From contig CAWZYM010000389.1 in the NCBI GenBank assembly GCA_963966185.1, forward strand, positions 1-64,000: a DNA stretch of 64,000 bases, given 5' to 3'. The translations under genes were made by a program, and so were the position numbers. Source of the DNA: Rhabditoides inermis (Eukaryota > Nematoda > Chromadorea > Rhabditida > Rhabditidae). The notes beneath the pieces were generated by a model, which was not told where the DNA came from, ran no database searches, and saw only the letters and a list, made by a program, of their open reading frames with translations. Shown piece after piece: positions 20,730 to 33,575 of this stretch (the stretch's first letter is position 1; each line of letters begins with the position of its first letter).

Positions 20730-23700
20730 CTACAACCACACATACACACATACACTACCTGTTCAAGCTCATCCAAACATATCGGTGACATGCACGTATT
20801 GTCGTAAATGTACACCATTGTAATCGTAAACGAGGAAGCAAAACACGGACGTTGTGATGTAAATGGCGAGTAAGAATTCTGTCGGTGATGAGATTAGAAA
20901 ACAAGAAATGACGCGCGAATATCGCAGCGATTAGAAGAAGCCATAATAGAGGGGGGAGCGATAGAAGGAAAGAGAATGTACGGTATAGGGGAGACGGATC
21001 GATGGAAACAGACAAGCCTGACATTCCCACAACACTATAATCGAGGTGGAGGAGAAAGAGGGAGAGAAACTGTATCGACGGACAAAAAAGGGTTTGTAGG
21101 GGGATTTGGTTGTTGAAATTCATCGAAACAGATGGAGAATAATGGGTGAGAATGAGGAAGAGGTGGTGGTGGTGAAAGGAGAAGATGGAGAGGGCCGCTC
21201 CCTCTAATGCATTCAAACACGAAACGGAAATTCAACATGTTATGGCATATCTACGAGAGTGAGAAATTTAAAACATATCTACTGTGATTTGGACGATTTA
21301 GGAGTGGGCGATGAAGCCAGTACCTCTTCTCTCTTATATCACTCTCCTTCTTTTTCTCCTCTTCTTGCTCTTCATCTCTTGCTCTTCGCTCTCGCTATCT
21401 CTCTACTGAGCCTCAATGGGGTCATTCCGCCCTCAGAAACGGACAAAAATGAGGGTGGAATGAGACATCACAAGGCCTTTACGCGTCTTGTTCTACGAGA
21501 AGTGTTGGAATGGCAACAGATGTTCCTAACAGTTCGCATAAACATAAAGTGCGTATATAAAAAGTGGATGGTGGGATGCGACATGTGTGCGTGGGGTAAG
21601 GGATGGGCGAAGAAGCATACACACTGTTCCTCATACTGCTTACATATATACCCACTCTCGCCATTACAAGTGAAAGGAGGTATTAGGGAGTGAGGAGTGT
21701 AAATCAGGGAACCGCACCCTCGCACGCACACAGAGGGACGGTAACGACTGGAGCCTGCTCCTCCCATTGTCATCACAACACGAGATAAGCAAGCAGATAT
21801 AAACAGGACAGTATCGAGGATTTGAGATTTTAGCAGAGGAGTGCAAGGGATACAAGAATATGACGGTGTACGTGAATGCAATAACAATGCGCGTGTGATA
21901 TCAAAGAGCACATTTGCAAGATGGCAGGTATTTGTTGCGGAGAGCAGACAAGGACGTGGGTCGAATGACACATGTGAGCCTTTCAAGAAGGGAGAGAGGG
22001 AGAGGGGAGAGGGGGTGGGAGGAGAGAGTGCGAGGAAGCGAGAGAGGGGAGACGGAGGGGGGATAGAGAGGAGGAAGAGAAGGAGGAGGAGATGATGTAG
22101 TGAGAAGCCATTCAAAGAAAGACCAACACTCGACATTAATTAATCATCATTCAACTGCATTTTAATATACACCTAATATTCAATTAAATTCGATACTTGG
22201 AATTCAAATAAATATGTATTATATATTATCAAGTAGTTGTTATGCGGATGGAAAAATGTGGAGATTGATTCAGTTTCCATGGCTTATTAGCTGCCAACGT
22301 GCGCAGATCAGAACTAATTCGAGGCAGAAACGAAACATAGCCAGAACTCCCACGTAACCGAGAGAGAGATTAGAGTGATTAGGGAGAGAGATAGAGTGAT
22401 AGAGAGAAAGAGAGAGAAGGGCGAAAGGGAAAGAGAGGGGGGAGAGAGAGACAGAGAGGGAGAGAGGGATGAAAGTGGAAGGGGGTGCAGGTAATGAGCA
22501 GGTGTGGGCAGTGCGAGCACACTTTTCTCTCTCGATTGGAGAGTAGGCTGTAGGGAGTATTGTAGAGGCTCGGATCGATAGACCACCTCACAGTCTCTCA
22601 CACCATACAAGAATGGAGGTGAAGAAAGTGAGAGAAGGAGAAGGGAACGAATAGCTTACAAGTACAAAGCCATAAAGAAAATTGGCATTGCCCGGGCTAA
22701 TGCAAGTTTACGCAGGGCGTATGCAGTTCACTGTAATCGATTGCGAGTTGACAAGATGACAAGGTAGAAGAAAGCATGATAATGTGATGAAGATGAGTAG
22801 CAGCGTGGGAAGCCAGTGAATGGCGCGGGGATAAGCTGAAAGAGATAGGGGAGGAGGAAGAGACGTGATATCATATGGGGAATACGCATCACAAGGTAGG
22901 CAGAGGATGAATGTTCCACATACAATATTCAGAGCAACACAGTCTCGAACCAATATCCCACATACTGGGGGCAGACGAAGAGAGAGTGCATAGGAATGGA
23001 GTGGAGGGGAGGAGGTGTGGATGAGAACACTCCATTCCATGTTCAACACGATCACTCGACCGCAACCACAGACATAACTATACAGATATACTACGTAACC
23101 GACAGGAAGAAAGAACACCAAGACACGTAAGCAGTACACCTCACTCAAACATGCCTTGTGTTAAAAGTGTTTGGCTATGGAATGGGAAATGGTGTGGAAA
23201 AGAGAGGGAATGTGATTACGCATATCAACATGATAAGCGGAATCAACGGAGGGAAATGGAACACGGAGGAATTCAATGGCTATTAAGGATAGAGAGAGGG
23301 AGGGAAAGAGAGGGAGGGAAGGGGAGAAAGAGAAAAGGGGCCAGAGAGGAAGAGGGGAAGAGGGAGAGAGGGAGAGAGATGAAGAGAAAGAGTGGCGGAG
23401 AGAGAAAGAGAAAGAAAGAGAGAGAGGAGAGAGAGGAGAGAGAGAGAGAGAGGGGGGGAGATAGCGCAGGTAAAGCTGGCTTCTCCAACCACCTTTCTAC
23501 AACTGCCAGACATTCTCTTCCAACAGAGTATACAGATTGGAGAAATGAACGAAGGGAAATCGTGATCGTGATGGGAATATCTACTGTAAACCAACCCTTC
23601 TGATGAGAGAGAACGGCAAGCAGAAAGAGGGCGGAGAGAGCGTGGAAAGACGAGAGATGTAGACAGACAGCGCGGGAGATTGATGGGAAAGCCATCGAAA

Positions 23701-24120
23701 ATGGAGAAAAGTATAGATTTTGAGGCGATTATTCCAAGAACAAACCTCAAATGACGAGCAGGGGTGCTGAGCCGCGGATAGCCATATGCCTTGAGCTGGG
23801 ATATGGGGATTGAGAGATGCGACGATTCGAATTACATAAGTCTATCGACACAACTCAAGCGCACACAACCCACAACCCACAAACGCACACATTATTTATT
23901 ATGATACAAATACTTGAAAGAGAGATTCAAAGAAGGTGCGAGGGAAGGATTGGAGACGGTCGAGATCCGGCTCACAAACGTTTGGCCTAATTGTGATAAG
24001 CGAGTGTGGAGATAGGAGATAGTAGAAGAGTCGCTGGATATCGCCCTCGGGGGACGAGCTATGCATAATATGATACACACTGAATAGAAGTCTATGGTTA
24101 TGGGAAACGTGGGACGCCGT
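20730..24120. other. Gene-poor, purine/pyrimidine-biased region
   Basis: No convincing exon chain on either strand. Long plus-strand GA-rich stretches (about 21960-22090, 22360-22470, 23285-23460) generate spurious open frames. Must include the TWK promoter and the FMO 3' end. Confidence 0.5.
23285..23460 (+). repeat. GA-rich low-complexity sequence
   Basis: About 175 bp of almost pure purine in gagagaggga-like arrangement. Confidence 0.9.
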
Positions 24121-24926
24121 CTACAGAATGGTGGTCATATCCCATTGGATGTCGAACCAGAGGAAGTAGAAGAGGGCGACGGAGAAGAAGACGTATGTGA
24201 CAGCGAAGAAGACAAACGGGTTCACCCCCGCGCCCGCGCAGCAGTACAGAAGACCCACGAACACGACCTGAACGAGCAGTGTCATGTGTGTGTGCTCCAC
24301 GTCCGCCCACCTTGGTCATCTCTCCGAGCAGGAACTTGCTGGTTCCGTACTTGAACCACTCGTCCATGCCTCTCCTCTTGTGTCTGCGCACGCGGCACTC
24401 TCGGTTCTTCAGGGGCCGCTTCACCCGCTCGCCCACACTCCGGATAGCTGCCTCCGCCGCCGTCCATCTACAACACACTCTACCTGGTCAAAGAACTATT
24501 AAAAGTAGTTTGTGTTTGATTATTTGCGAACATATATCTGCAATACAGTAACGTGTTTCTATTTAATACAATGTCAAGTCAATCTTCTCGTCTATATTGC
24601 TCTCATTGTATTTTTTTAAATGATTTTACACGTTCACTTTTTCATGGAATAGAGTGTTTGATGATCACGAGAGACTCATTCCTCCTTTTCCTCATAAACA
24701 GTAGCTGATACGAGTATGTGATTTTTTTTAAATTCTTTTCTGTCTCTCCCTACAAACCTTCCAGGACCCTCGAGTCTGTAGACGTACGGCACGTTCGGAC
24801 CCTTCCAAAGACGCCACCAGAAGCGGGGATCGCGGATAAGAATCTAGAGAGGAAATGTGAAATATGTGAAAAGAATTAAGAGGTAGAGAACAGGAGTCGT
24901 AAAAGAAAGAAGAAGGAAGAGTAGAT

Positions 24927-24964
<38 letters not shown>

Positions 24965-27003
24965 GAGGATACCTGATTGAGGTTGGGCATGCATCCGATG
25001 AGCCCGGCGAGTTCGTCCATGTACTTCATGTAGTCCACCTGAATGGTGTGTTTCTCCGACTGGAAGTACCGCCGCGTCATCTCCTTCTTCTTGAACGCAA
25101 TGTCCGCCTCGCGGTCAACTGAAAGAGTGCGATTGATGTATAAATTGTTGTTTTCAGATTCTATTCAACGATAACATTCCGAAATTCTCACCGGGTGACG
25201 GTAGTTTCTTCTCTCCCGCGAAGACCGCAGCAGCCCAACGAGCCTGAAAACAAGGCTGTCCTTTCTATACTCAACTTGTTCTCACCTGCATCTCGGAGAT
25301 GGGCATGATAGATCCGATCGGCTGGATCAGACCGATCACCGCCAGTTTTTCCGAGCTGGCCGGGAACACGAACTTGTACAGGGGCACTTGCCGGTCCTGC
25401 CATTTGATTTTGAACCAAAGTCATAGCGTATAAACACTGACCGTTACTTGCAGCATTTCGCTTTTCATGTAGGGGTAGCCGAAGGTGTATCTATAAGCAG
25501 ATAATAGATTATAAATTAAGAGGGAGAGACACACCCAGTGCAGGCAATGAACACATCGCATGGGAAGCGCTTTCCACCCTTGACGCGCACCGCATCCGAT
25601 TCCAAACACTCCACGTCGTCCTAAACAATCTATCTCTCCCTCCCTCCCTTCTTCTCTATTCCTCTCTCTCTCTCTCTTTCTCTCTCTCCCTCTCTTCTTC
25701 TCTATTTCTCTCTCTCTCTCTCTCTCTCTCTCCTGTTTCCACCCCCCCCCCACCACAATCTTCACATATCCGGCGCATAGCAGATTTGACATAGCATCGT
25801 TGACAGTGGGGTGTTGCTGGAAGAACCTGGGGGCACGTGTGAGTGGTGTTTCGAGGTGCGTGCTCACCTGTGATTGGGCCGTAGTCCGTATGCCTCGTGG
25901 TCCATGCGCCTCTGCACCTTATGCTCCATGAAGTCGTTCGCCACAGACCACGAGATCGTGTTCATAAGCTTCTCGTAATACCTGAACAATCAAACAATAT
26001 AATACCAGTCTCTGTTATACGTGTTCTTCTCTCTTCTCACCTGGTCATGAGAAGTGTGTCGTATGGCATTCCTCCGTCGGCCACTCGATTGAATATCCAC
26101 GTTCCGCGTCGGGTGGATATGGTGACTGACTTGGCTATCTTGGCAATGTCGACTGCGATGTCGAGGGCGCTGTTGCCGATGCCCATGATGAACACGTCCT
26201 GCCACACGACTCGAATGACATCTTCGTCCCTCCTCCCGCCTACCTTCTCCTCGAATCCCTTCGTGTCAGTGTAGTCGTGTGCGTGCATCACCTTACCAGT
26301 GAACGACGAGAGGCCTGCAAATGAAGTGTGTATGTGAGTGTGTCTCCATCTCACCGACCGTTGAGTTGTGGAGTGAATGGCGTTGCATGATGTCCTGTGC
26401 ACAGCATGAGTCTGTCGAATGTCTCCACTGTCCCGTCCTCCAGCTCCACTCTCCAGCCAGCCCCATCCTCCGTGATCTGTAACACGTATTTCGAATATTT
26501 CGCCAACAGCCATTAGATAGACAGAGTAGCGTACCATTTTGACCGTGGTGTTGAACCGGATGTGCTTGCGGATGTCGAATTCGTCAGCATATGAGGAAAG
26601 ATACTGCTGCACCTGAAAGTCATTGTGGTGATCTCCCCCTTTTCTCATTGCTTTGCCTTTGTGTGGTGCATGAAGTTGGGCCAGTCGGCAGGCGGAGGGA
26701 AGTCCGAGTACGCCATCATCTCCTTTGAAGTGTTCACCACCGTCGACTTCATCACCGTACCACCAGCCTGAAAAACTATGTCTTCTTTCATTATATAAAT
26801 CAACTCTCTCTCTCTCCTTACTTTCGCCTGTGATTACTACTCACTCGAAATCAGTACATACTCACATTCTGATTCGGCCTATAGTTCCAGAGTCCTCCCA
26901 GCTCGCTGGTCCTCTCATAGCAGACGACCTCGAGTCCCGCTTCGAGACAGCTCTTGATGGAAGGCAGTCCACTCGCACCCGCCCCGACCACACATACACG
27001 CAT
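24121..27003 (-). CDS. Flavin-containing monooxygenase (FMO), C-terminally membrane-anchored
   Basis: Uses FAD, NADPH and O2 to oxygenate N- or S-containing substrates on the ER membrane. Sixteen exons in phase: 26866..27003, 26657..26767, 26535..26612, 26359..26476, 26244..26314, 26041..26198, 25868..25981, 25757..25826, 25535..25620, 25442..25490, 25286..25396, 25192..25243, 24973..25118, 24758..24843, 24311..24467, 24121..24267; 563 residues. FAD-binding GAGASG at residues 7-12, the FMO identity motif FTGKVMHAHDY, NADPH-binding GIGNSA near residue 178, and ACTGY are all intact. MMAYSDFPPPADWPNFMHH is typical of FMOs. The last exon encodes two hydrophobic stretches that should anchor the protein. 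The ATG follows an acceptor-like cgttcag by 3 nt. The intron after exon 2 has a GC donor. Looks functional. Confidence 0.93.
24930..24960 (-). repeat. GA/CT tract in an FMO intron
   Basis: Dinucleotide repeat between exons 13 and 14. Confidence 0.95.
25661..25732 (-). repeat. CT/GA tract in an FMO intron
   Basis: Interrupted dinucleotide repeat between exons 8 and 9, next to a run of C (25743-25750). Confidence 0.95.
26655..26656 (-). other. GC splice donor in the FMO gene
   Basis: Exon 2 ends ACAAAG followed by GCAAAG. No GT occurs between that point and the in-frame stop, so the intron can only start with GC. Confidence 0.8.
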
Positions 27004-28304
27004 CACCTGAACGTGCCGTCAGTCTTCGAAAACATATCCGAAGTAGTTTGAAGTAATTCGAAGACGTTACAAGGCATTCGCAAACAATTCGAAATAGTTT
27101 GGTAGAGTCGTAGAGTAAGAAGAAATTCGAAGGCAAGTGCAATTACATTTGAAAGTGGTTGAAAGAGACTGACTACTGCTTCATGCTATAAAGGTTCTGA
27201 AGTCACAAATCGCAAAAAGTAGTCGATCACGGAATGTCCCAAGCACGCAGTAACGGAACCAAACAGTCCACTGAATCAATCTAGCCAATGCCGTTTGATT
27301 TTCGATCCGATTGGAATATGCCGATTGGAAGTGGTCAGTCAATGAGACAATGGTTACACAAAGGGGGCGCGCAAGGGAATCAACGAAATCGGAAAGGGAT
27401 CCTCTCTTTCCAATTGATCTTATGACAGTGGACAGAACGATCACGCACGTATGCAACCGGAAAATGAACGTGCACCGAACGAAATGCAAAGGCCACTACC
27501 CATCGCGTGAAAATGTGCCCTTATCAATGATGATACAAAAACTAGAAACTTGGATGAAATCGTAGAAAGTGAAGAATTAAGTGGGTACCAGTAGATCGAG
27601 TTAGGGGTGATGGAATACCGCCTGGTAGGGGAGTTGAGGGGAACACTTGACTGCCGGAGACGGTCGATGATAGAGTGGGAGAGATGGAAAGGGGCGAGAG
27701 ATGGGCAGAAAGCGCGCGAACCCACGGAGGGTGAAGGACGCGAGAGGGGTGCGAGGGGATCGTGCCGACTGACCTATATCCCCTCGCGCGTGAAAGATAA
27801 AATCATTCCTGATTATCCAGTCCTCTTCTATGCGTATGCGTGGTCATGGCTAGAATCGAGTGCGAGACGAGACGGGAGGCGACACTGACTCTGTACTTGT
27901 ACTGACGCGTGAGTAGGCTGGTTTCCGTAAGCAGCCGCATCGACCATCTAACCGGAATCGTCCAACCACTGTTATTCGAGTTCTCTATATGTCTTCATTG
28001 TACTCATTCAGTTCGTTGCCATCACTGTTTCCCTGCAAAACAGTGCAACGTTCACATCATAGAGGTACATCGCAAAGTTCACATCACTATAAAACAAGAA
28101 CGTTGTAACAAAAATCTTTATTATCCGGTTTTGATTCATAGTGGACAAGGCACGGGTGAATCAACGGGTACTTAGACCTCACGGCCAGATCTATGATGTT
28201 GTAACTGCGAGTAGCTTGCGGATCAATGGTACATTACTATTTACAAATCCTGTTCGATATGGTCAGGTATTGAAGCCGATGTAAGATGTACGTGAGCGAG
28301 CCAG
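27004..28304. other. Intergenic, FMO upstream region
   Basis: No gene recognised. Near 27025-27145 there are several loose copies of an attcgaa/gaagtag-like word. Confidence 0.5.
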
Positions 28305-29658
28305 TCAGTAGACAGTGGCGAGTGAGGCAAAGGAAAGTGAGGGCATGGAGAAATTGAACATGGCGGGGAGAGCAAGGTACTCACAATCGGGCTCGATATG
28401 TTTGGGCATCACCGTCGGCTCGTGCACATTCATAGACCAGCTCCACGCCTTCTCCTCACCCATATCCTCCCATCCATCCAACGGTACCAAGCGAGTATAC
28501 GGTAGCGACTGCGCCAGACACGGCAACGAGTTGTTTGCGGAAGCAGGATCCAGCCTCGACATGAGCGATGGCGCAGACACCACAGAAGCTACAGCGGCCG
28601 CGTACACCAAGGAGGCCACTCCTAAAACACTCAATGTGATGGTCATGCAACGTCATGTGCTAGTATACTAATTAGAAGACTACAACTGATCGTACAAATT
28701 GTAAACACACCGATGGTAGTGGCGAGTGTCTTAAACGCGTCCCAAAGTTCCACCGAAGAAAGCGCATTCGATATCAGCCGAAGCTCGTTGTACGTCATGT
28801 TCTGAAAGAGACGAATACAAGATTAGTTCTATCAATCAAAATACATACTGCGTTGACGGAGAGTGCATAGCGGGCGACCCACAGCTCCATCTCGGATAGC
28901 TTCTCCTCGAACTGATCCGGGTTCACCATCAACTCCCAATTCTGAAATATATTTATATTCAATCTACTCAACAAAAAACAATATAATATCTTACCACTTT
29001 ATCAACAAATTCCCATTCCAGAGTGTTCATGTGTGCAGTGGAGATGTCGGCGATAGCAGCCCAGTCACTGTTGCAAGCGCTTTCCATCGAGTCGTTCTCG
29101 TGAACATACTGCACAGTGAAGGAAGATGTAACAAAAACCACACAAAAATAAAGTATACCTTGGAAGCGAGGACGAGGGCAGGGAGATAGAGATCGGTAGC
29201 GTTCGAAGCCTCAAAGAAGGTGCGATCCTAAATATAGTAAATATATTTCCTATACATTCGTTTTCATACGTGATGATAAATGATGCGTTACATACTATTT
29301 TTTAAACTGCGTACCTTCATGCGCAGACGATCGAGGTATACCATGGCGACGACGAGAGTGCATGGATCAGCAAATCCATTGCTGGAACGAAGGAATTCAC
29401 ATACATAGAAACAGCTTAAAATGTAATGTACCTGGAGATAGAGGCGGACGTCTCCGCACGCATGTACGAGAAGGGACAAGCTTTGTTGAAATAATCCACC
29501 ACCATCTCTGCACAAAAATTTAGCATTTGAAAGAAAATGCTAGACTAACCGGAAAGGGGAAGGTTGACGGAACGAGGAGCCTTCTCGCCATAGTTTAGGG
29601 TCCTCTTCACACGCCGCTTCATCTTACGAAAATGCGCCGTCTGCGGCGTCATCGTCAT
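28305..29658 (-). CDS. CNPPD1-like cyclin-fold (Pas1/PHO80 type) protein
   Basis: Exons 29550..29658, 29432..29507, 29315..29381, 29159..29227, 28995..29108, 28849..28941, 28711..28801, 28305..28621; 311 residues. The core reads DPCTLVVAMVYLDRLRMK, DLYLPALVLASKYVHEND, DWAAIADIS and NTLEWEFVDKVNWELMVNP, the helix pattern of the CNPPD1/PHO80-like cyclin box. CNPPD1 proteins are widespread and poorly understood; a cyclin-dependent partner is not known. After the cyclin fold there is a hydrophobic, possibly membrane-spanning segment (VASLVYAAAVASVVSAPSL). A strong donor at 28383-28384 with an acceptor near 28193 could give an alternative last exon with a different tail. ATG lies 6 nt after an acceptor-like ttattacag. 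Confidence 0.78.
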
Positions 29659-30560
29659 GGCGATCTGTAATAAGTTAAAGACTCACAATGGGAATGATTA
29701 AGCATTGCCGGACAACAATGGCGCGAAAGGACATTAAAACACAAGTGATCTCGAGCTAGCTAACGATATCCGACGTATGTTCTCATTACCATCTCACATT
29801 ATTTCTATTAGAGATAAATGTCTATCACTCATATCCACATTTTTCTGCACAGTAATGATCAATTACTGTTGTGATTGTAGAAATAACAAGATTTCACGAA
29901 TTGATACAACCATCTAGATTTTGTAGAAATGATAACAAAACAGACATAAAGCAAACAAGGTCGATGGAGAAGCTTCATGCATCATGTGATACCCACAACG
30001 TTATTTGTGACGTCACACGGAGCGTGCCAATAATGCATTTGCACGCGAGCGGTCGCGGCGCGTAACTGAGTATCGTTGTGATCACTTTTCCCGCCATGCA
30101 TATGATGTGCATGTTTTCCCTCCGCGTCCCAGCGTTGTTCAAATTTCAACTCTGATAACAATAACAAATTAATATTGATTTAGTTTGTTGTTGATGTTGT
30201 TGTTTTTACCTCGGAAAAAAGTTTGTCATATTACATTTTTCCGACGTATGTTCTCATTACCATCTTTCAAGATAGCTTAAGAGGGTTAAAATGCTGCAAA
30301 TTTCGTTGTCTAGCTGAAAAATAATCTTCAAATTTCAAAATATGAACTTGATATTTGAATTTTTTGAATAGTTGATGGTTTTGATATTGACGATGTCTTT
30401 TTTCAATATACTAATACACATCGATTTGAAATCTAGTTGAGAATAGTTAATACAACAGATCGAAACAACTAAGAATGAAAACAACTAAAAAAATATTGTG
30501 TTGTAGTTTTCCGTGACTGGCAATGTTTATGGCGATGTATTTGAATAATTTCAGTACGAA
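29659..30560. other. Divergent intergenic region between CNPPD1-like and KE/RGG genes
   Basis: No coding signal. Bears a 26-bp exact direct repeat (separate entry). Probably holds promoters for both flanking genes. Confidence 0.5.
29769..30265. repeat. Exact 26-bp direct repeat, 471 bp apart
   Basis: The word starting tccgacgtatgttctcatta occurs at 29769-29794 and 30240-30265. The sequence between shows no inverted ends. Confidence 0.9.
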
Positions 30561-32540
30561 ATGTCGTCTAGCGACGTTGCTCCCTCAGCGGAAGTCAAGG
30601 AGCCTACCAGTGACGCGACTCCTGTTGATGGTGCGTTATTATTTTTGTATAAAATCCTTCAGTTAGTATACATTTTATAAGTTGTGGTGAAGTGAACATT
30701 TTCTTTAGCGAACGTTCACGAGAATGGAAACAACTCTAACGGAGATCCCGAACACGTGTCTGAAGCTGTTGAGGAGGTCATGGAGAAGAAGGTTCGTTGT
30801 TGTTGTTTTCTACGGTCGATGAAGTTTTCACGGAAGTTTGATTTGTTTGATTTAGATCGTAACGATGAACACCTCCGATGATAAGAAGGACGAGGAGTTC
30901 GAGGTTATCAACGAAGACGAAGTCGCCAAGGCCAAGGAAGAGGAAGCTGCGGCTAAAGCCAAGGAGGAGGCAGAGAAAGCTGCAGCTGAGAAGAAGATGA
31001 AGGAAGAAGCTGAGGAAAAGGCTGCTGCTGAACAGAAGGCCAAGGAAGACGAGGAGAAGGCTGCTGCTGAAAAGAAGGCCAAGGAGGACGAGGAGAAAGC
31101 TGCCGCGGAGCAGAAGGCTAAGGAAGATGAGGAGAAGGTCGCCGCGGAGAAGAAGGCCAAGGAGGAAGAGGAGAAGGCTGCCGCTGAGAAGAAGGCCAAG
31201 GAGGGCGAGGAGAAGGCTGCCGCGGCAAAGAAGGCCAAGGAGGACGAGGAGAAGGCTGCCGCGGAGCAGAAGGCTAAGGAAGATGAGAAGAAGGTCGCCG
31301 CGGAGAAGAAGGCCAAGGAGGAAGAGGAGAAGGCTGCCGCGGCAAAGAAGGCCAAGGAGGAAGAGGAGAAGGCTGCCGCGGCAAAGAAGGCCAAGGAGGA
31401 CGAGGAGAAGGCTGCCGCGGCAAAGAAGGCCAAGTTGGACGAGGAAAAGGCTGCCGCGGCAAAGAAGGCCAAGGAGGACGAGGAGAAGGCTACTGCGGAG
31501 GAAGAGGTTGAGAACACCGGTACTGAAGCTAAAGATGAGGAGAACGAAGACACCGCGGATAAAACGGCCGATGCTGATGAGGAGGCAGAAAAGGATTCCA
31601 AGAATGTCGAGGTGAAATTGGTATTTTGTTTTGTTCACAATGAAAATTTAGTCCCCTGTGAAGAACGAGGAGGCTGATGAGAAGCCTAGTCCTGTGTCTA
31701 CTCCCTCTGGTCGTGGCAGAGGACGTGGTAGGGGTAGGGGACGCGGCGCCGGCTCTAGTATTCGCAATCCTCGTCCTGTGGATGGAGAAGAGGTGCAGTC
31801 CTCTTTCATTTGTATGTTTATATTAAGCGCTCACTATGAAACAACTTTGGTTACCCTCGCAAAGTTTTGTCAAGGTGAAAATACCTCGGTTCTGATCTAA
31901 CCATCCTAATGTATCTTGTAAAAAGAAGGAAACTCATTTGCCGGCCCTCTATAAAGAAAGTGTTCAGGCTGGTTCTATTTCTGCGAGCCGCCCGCGTCGT
32001 TCTACTACCAAGCGTGTTGACTATGCTAACCCTGATACGTCTACTGTTCTTGCCGAGGTATGTTGTTGTCACTTATGCTCATTTGTTGGTTGTTGATTTA
32101 GGTGGATGATGAAATGCCCGGAGGTCTGTTCAAAAAGCGTGGCGCTCGTGGCGGTGCTCGTGGAGGTCGCGGACGTGGACGCGGAAAGAAGAACAATGAT
32201 ACTGATTCTGATGAGCCCGAAGACGACACTGACGATGCTGACTACAAAGGATCGAAGGGAAAAAGCCCTCGTGGCGGCCGTGGAAGGGGACGCGGTCGTG
32301 GCCGCGGAGCTGGTGCTGGACGTGGAAGAGGCAGGAAGGCGGCTGCAGCGGCCTCCGATGAAGATGACGGAGAGATGGAGCTTGACGATGCCAAAAGCGA
32401 AGGAGGCAATGACAGCGGAGAGGTATGATTGCAAAAATTAATATCTTTAATGACATTTGCTTCAGGAGGTGATGCCCACCAAGAAGCGTGGAGCGGCGTC
32501 TGACTCGCTTCCTCCCAAGAAGCGCGCTCGTGCCGAGTAA
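30561..32540 (+). CDS. Lys/Glu-repeat and RGG-box protein, probably nuclear
   Basis: Exons 30561..30630, 30709..30791, 30856..31611, 31652..31792, 31926..32057, 32102..32422, 32466..32540; 525 residues. An acidic N-terminus leads into about 14 copies of a 13-residue unit of the type AKEDEEKAAAEKK, a long charged single helix. Two RG-repeat blocks follow (GRGRGRGRGRGAGSS, and two clusters in the sixth exon), separated by RPRRSTTKRVDYANPD and acidic DSDEPEDDTDDAD. It ends PPKKRARAE, a nuclear-localisation-like signal. RG blocks bind RNA or DNA and are arginine-methylation targets, so a chromatin or nucleolar role is likely, but I recognise no family. Clean codon use without AT bias suggests high expression. 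The acceptor of exon 5 (aaaaag) is poor and its start is approximate. Confidence 0.75.
30985..31500 (+). repeat. 39-bp coding minisatellite
   Basis: About 13-14 tandem copies of a 39-bp unit encode the KE helix. Because the period is a multiple of 3, five of six frames are open across it, which creates false antisense genes. Confidence 0.92.
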
Positions 32541-33575
32541 AGTGAGTTATCCGGTTTTTTCCTAGCCTTCTTTCTGCCTTTGAATGCTGTTCCCCGTGCG
32601 CATTTCATTACAATTCCAAGCACAATTCTCTCAACATATATTGAATTTTGTGCGTCGTCATGTTGGCAATTGGGGTTGGCCTGCAGTTTCATTTTGTACT
32701 TTATTTGAGCATAGGGTTCTCGTTTCCATGGAGCGCAGTTTTGTTGGCAGGACTAGAATGTTTTTGAAACACTTTTTGATAAGGACTTTTATTGTGCCAC
32801 CTTAACTGGTTTTCTTTCAGTATTTGCGGCGTTGTCATCTCGTTGTTCATTCGTTCTGTACATTGACAAGTGTTGCCGGTCATCTATTGGGCACGAGAGT
32901 TGTTCCATGTTGTCATCTACACTGTAGTTCTTGTTGTAGCTTCATTCACGCATACCACATCACACTCCGTACCTAAGCGTCGATCGCAAATTATTATATT
33001 CCAGTGGTGTGTTGACGTTTGTTTTTTCGCTACCTGTACTATCTATCCCGTGTTTCCGAGATCACACTTTGAGCATTTTCAACAGTTATATTCTCCACCA
33101 ACTACCTTCTTCATTATTGCCACCACCTTACTATAATAAGTGAAGTGTGCGACGATTCAATCGTTATATTTATTTACCATTTATCGATGTGGCACATATA
33201 AGTGTTATACACTATAATATTACTCGCGTCTGTACTAATAAATATTGAAGGTCTGTTATATCTGGTTGCGAATCCGAAGCGAATGGTAAAATGACCACGC
33301 CATGGGAGGTGTGTATCTGGATGTTGTGATTGTGGATGTATTCTGGTATACTTGTGTATAATTGCTCTTGCATGTCGCTCTGATTCGTTCTTTAGTCCGT
33401 GATTCATTTGTTTGAGTTTCGTTTTAACTGTCACTCGATTCAGTTGTTTGATTTGATATTTAGTGCGTGAATTGGCTGCTTTCCTGTGCTGTGCTTCTGT
33501 TCTCGTAATTAAATGTCCAGGAAAATATATCAAGAACTCGATGCTGCACCATATGTACGTGTTTTTCTTTCTCTG
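32541..33575 (+). other. 3' region of the KE/RGG gene and spacer
   Basis: T-rich, no coding signal. Probably the 3' UTR followed by intergenic sequence. Confidence 0.45.

Noticed and set aside
20755..23750. Several frames of 100-220 codons in the GA-rich intergenic region
   Set aside because: Mirror-image frames of purine-rich DNA with Ser/Leu/Pro or Arg/Glu/Gly bias only.
30778..31638. Antisense frames of 286 and 249 codons over the KE/RGG gene
   Set aside because: They arise from the 39-bp periodicity of the sense minisatellite; composition is monotonous and there is no start or splice context.
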